64,000 nt of DNA from Setaria digitata (Eukaryota > Nematoda > Chromadorea > Rhabditida > Setariidae). Location of the stretch: positions 1-64,000 of the forward strand of contig RCAB01000069.1 of the NCBI GenBank assembly GCA_003640385.1, given 5' to 3'. The notes beneath the pieces were generated by a model. That model was not told where the DNA came from. It did no database searches and saw only the letters and a list, made by a program, of their open reading frames with translations. Below, in pieces: positions 61,401 to 64,000 of the stretch. The position numbers and the translations under genes are program-made. Position 1 is the stretch's first letter. Each line of letters begins with the position of its first letter.

Positions 61401-61717
61401 GAAGGCAACTGAAATATACAATGATTCCGATTATACTGCTTTCCAAGTGCTACGTTAAAAGACTTGAGAAAAAAGAATAATAACTGCAGTCTAGCATCTC
61501 TTCCTTCAGATTGACAAATGTCATATAAATACATGAACTAAACCACAGAAGCAAAAGGTACCCCAAAATATTCTCGAATAAAATGTAAACGTGTAATACA
61601 TATACATCAACAGACCATGCTTGGCAGATTCCAAATTGCATTAATGTTGAAAAAGTGCACAATGCAGTCTTACTTACCTTTCAAAGCACCTGTCGATGCA
61701 CCAACAAAGCAATCCAT
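58441..61717 (-). CDS. wdr-74: WD-repeat protein WDR74 (yeast Nsa1), ribosome biogenesis
   Basis: Nucleolar seven-bladed beta-propeller needed for maturation of the large ribosomal subunit. Minus-strand exons 61678-61717, 61279-61382, 61037-61164, 60376-60685, 59802-59958, 59407-59549, 59074-59193, 58802-58891, 58441-58626; in-phase joints; 425 residues. Recognised by FVGASTGALKG at the start (VGTETGILKG in vertebrates), ATGGKENPLKIWD, RVPIWVNDIRF, TVTGKHQ, RLYDPRTQRRPV, GNTRGDIGLFDLR, ASCSLDRFVRLHE, then an acidic segment, ESSEDEALWNDL, and a lysine/arginine-rich tail that suits nucleolar targeting. A short direct duplication of CCTGATCCTCA at 61267-61284 creates two donors 11 bases apart at the exon 2 end. 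An upstream open segment (61830-61944) might add an N-terminal exon. Confidence 0.93.
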
Positions 61718-62189
61718 TATTGCAATAACCCGAAACTTATTAAGGTTTCACAGTACCATATACCAACCACAAAATAGGACAGTTATTCCTGTATGCCTTA
61801 AATTCTCAATTCCAAACCTCAAAAACGTTAAAAGTTTCTCGATGAAAAATTACCTGAAATGCAATGGTCTGATGTTGGAAATAATGAATATGACCATGCC
61901 TTACAGCCACCAAGCCTGAGCTCTCCTTCCCATCCAATAATTTCATGTTATAACAGTAACTACGAAATGAAACATATAGTTAGTAAAACGGTAAGTCACC
62001 ACAACACTTCACGTGATATAATTTGCAACGACTGAATACCATCAAAACCCATGGCAATCTCATAATGTCGGGATATAACCCAAATAAAATTCTGAAGGTA
62101 TAAATAATATATCTTCTGAACAAGCTTTACGCGAAAATCCTCACACTTCAAACTCCTTTATCCATACAACAATAACAAAACAACATTCA
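61718..62189. other. Spacer between RPL20 and WDR74
   Basis: About 470 bases between two minus-strand genes. On the minus strand a segment at about 61851-61932 has an acceptor (TTTCGTAG), an ATG and a GTAATT donor, reading MKLLDGKESSGLVA and onward; using the weak acceptor ending near 61736 it could join in frame to WDR74 codon 1. It may be an alternative 5' exon or chance. Confidence 0.35.
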
Positions 62190-63352
62190 TTATGAAAAAT
62201 ATGTTCTTGGGCGACGAGTTGTAAAGACTGCAGCATTTCTTCTTTTTGCGATGCGATGTGGCAATGGGAAACAAATTTTTGAATTATGAAATTGCTTAAT
62301 TGCTGCTCGCTTACAGTCGGATGCTTTAATCACCTGCACTTTGATGATCTGCAGATAAATATAAAAATTCCTCTATCAATTTCATGGTGTACTGGAGAGA
62401 GCTTCGGGAAGAGACAGTAAACTGACATAACTCAGAGCCGGAACCTATTACTTCCTTATCCATTTCTCATTTTAGAAAGATATGATGGTAGCTTAAATAA
62501 AACCAAACGAGGACCTGAATTCGATCAGCCTGGGCACGATGACGTGCACCCATATCTCGATAACACTGTGTTACAGCTCCAGCAATAGTATTGTCTCGGT
62601 ATTCACGATACATATTATGATGATTCGTACGCGAGTCGTAACGAAGCCAAATGCCGTAATTTTTTATGTACCCAGGTCTTTTTTCAAAAACCTGCAAAAC
62701 ATATACGATAAAGAATAAAAAATATCCCAGTACACACGTTCTCTATGTTTATAAAAGCAATAGAGTTGTTCCAGAAACGTCTATTTGTGGATTATAGAAA
62801 TATCCTAAAAAGGAAAAAGTATAAACGTACTTTCTTAGGTAACACCAACGAGGGCCAGAACAAGGTCTACGAAACCTAATCAAATATTTATGGAATTACA
62901 ATTACACTTGAAAAGGAACACGCCTTTTCTGAAAACAAAGTACAACAGTTATGAAAACAGATTCACTTCTTTGCATTCAAGAATTTCTCCATTCGCTTTT
63001 TTGACACGTCGTAGCATACTGGTGAAATACCAAAATCGAGACTTTGCAATCACATGATTTGTTGCAAAAATTTGCATTTTATAAATTGGAGGATTCCGTT
63101 CCTTCTCGGACGGTAATTTACGTCCAACGACGATGAATTCCCTCAACTACAATAAAAAAAAAACTGCTCAATGCAAAAAAAAACAGATTTTTAAAGAGCT
63201 TCTCCATTAATCAAATTGGTTGCTTAGTTATTATACCATATAAAAAAAAATCTTCATGTTTGAGAAAAACACCTGTCGAATTCTTACATCTTCACTGTTA
63301 ATGCGAAATCTTCAAAAACACTTACTGTTTCTCCCTTGGACTTTGTAGGCAT
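62190..63352 (-). CDS. rpl-20: 60S ribosomal protein eL20 (L18a)
   Basis: Cytosolic large-subunit ribosomal protein. Minus-strand exons 63326-63352, 62967-63146, 62515-62691 and 62190-62348, all phase 0; 180 residues, the family size. Landmarks: [87 protein letters not shown], then [15 protein letters not shown] and the terminal RRPRTYFS. The first exon encodes only nine residues (MPTKSKGET), a common arrangement for ribosomal protein genes. An acceptor (ATTCCAG) ends about 20 bases before the ATG and could be a trans-splice site. Confidence 0.97.
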
Positions 63353-64000
63353 CTTTCAAGACCTCGTAATCTCTGGAATTTCAGTGATAAAATCACTTAT
63401 AACGCGAGAAACAGGAATATTTAAGCTATCAACGCAACTCGATAATCACATAACACAAGAAGGTAGATGGATGAAGGCCATATCTAATTAACTTTTTGGA
63501 AAGAAATAGTTGAATTTCAAACCATACATCAACCCAAATCTAGGAATATCGGATACTACTGCAAAAGTAAATATGGAATGATACAGCATAATTACAATGC
63601 TCTCAGTAAAAAACTTTCAGTGTTCAGGGAAAAACCAGAAATATGATTCAGTTAAATTTCTCATATGATATTTATTTAGAAATCTAAACAATAACTGATT
63701 TTTCATGAAGAAATCTTAGCACACTTCCACAGATCTAAATAGCAGAAAATCTTTAGGGGTTTTGAATCAGGACAAATCAAGTTAAATGTTAACTTTACAA
63801 ATTTGTCGACAATTTCACTAATATAATGCACAATTTCCTAGAAATCTGTGCACAACAATTCACAATTTCTATTTATCGCCGTTTCGTAAATGGCGGTAAT
63901 CTGACCAGATGAATCATTGACCAAGCAGACAAAAATATTAACCGAGAAGCAAATAAACTGAAGCAATGCAAGTAACAGCAGACATGTTATCTCAAGACTA
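63353..64000. other. Upstream region of RPL20
   Basis: AT-rich sequence with no gene recognised; presumably contains the RPL20 promoter. Confidence 0.5.

Noticed and set aside
1..64000. CRISPR arrays, bacterial operons or Wolbachia-derived inserts.
   Set aside because: No regularly spaced repeats, no Shine-Dalgarno-led gene runs, and all recognised genes are intron-containing nuclear genes.

Overview
The window is eukaryotic and comes from an AT-rich nematode, most likely a clade III (filarial or related spirurid) species. Short exons are separated by AT-rich introns with nematode-style acceptors (TTTTCAG, TTTTTAG), strong acceptors sit just before several start codons (candidate trans-splice sites), and the proteins include nematode lineages such as an MLT-10-like moulting protein and an UNC-60A-type cofilin. 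Genus assignment is inference. All gene models were built by hand from translated exons, splice dinucleotides and reading-frame phase; no alignment was run.

Layout: (1) 1-467 (+), last exon of an MLT-10-like protein. (2) about 0.6-10.3 kb, a gene-poor AT-rich stretch with an inverted/direct repeat cluster. (3) 10.4-20.5 kb (+), a complete 23-exon sodium/calcium exchanger gene of the SLC8/NCX family. (4) 21.7-23.0 kb (-), an unrecognised small basic protein gene. (5) 26.8-31.3 kb (-), CCT-eta chaperonin subunit. (6) 33.2-34.4 kb (-), ADF/cofilin of the UNC-60A type. (7) 36.2-39.9 kb (+), UVSSA, followed by (8) two tandem phosphohistidine phosphatase genes (PHPT1 family) at 40.5-41.6 and 42.2-42.8 kb (+). 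(9) 44.5-46.1 kb (-), mitochondrial ribosomal protein L48; (10) a GC-rich, hard-to-interpret island at 46.1-46.75 kb; (11) 46.9-48.5 kb (-), ESCRT-I subunit VPS37. (12) 49.2-58.0 kb (+), Elongator subunit ELP1 in 25 exons. (13) 58.4-61.7 kb (-), WDR74/NSA1 ribosome-biogenesis WD-repeat protein, and (14) 62.2-63.35 kb (-), ribosomal protein eL20 (L18a).

From 26.8 kb onward the region is a dense set of housekeeping genes: protein folding, actin turnover, transcription-coupled repair, histidine dephosphorylation, mitochondrial and cytosolic translation, endosomal sorting and tRNA wobble modification. UVSSA and the two PHPT genes are a same-strand run, as are VPS37/MRPL48 and RPL20/WDR74; gaps of about 0.5-0.9 kb make operon-like expression possible but unproven.

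I found no clearly new multi-gene system. The most interesting items are the diverged PHPT1 tandem pair, an in-frame cassette-exon cluster and a partial exon duplication in the exchanger gene, an ADF-like extra exon in the cofilin gene, the GC-rich island between VPS37 and MRPL48, and the unrecognised small gene at 22-23 kb.
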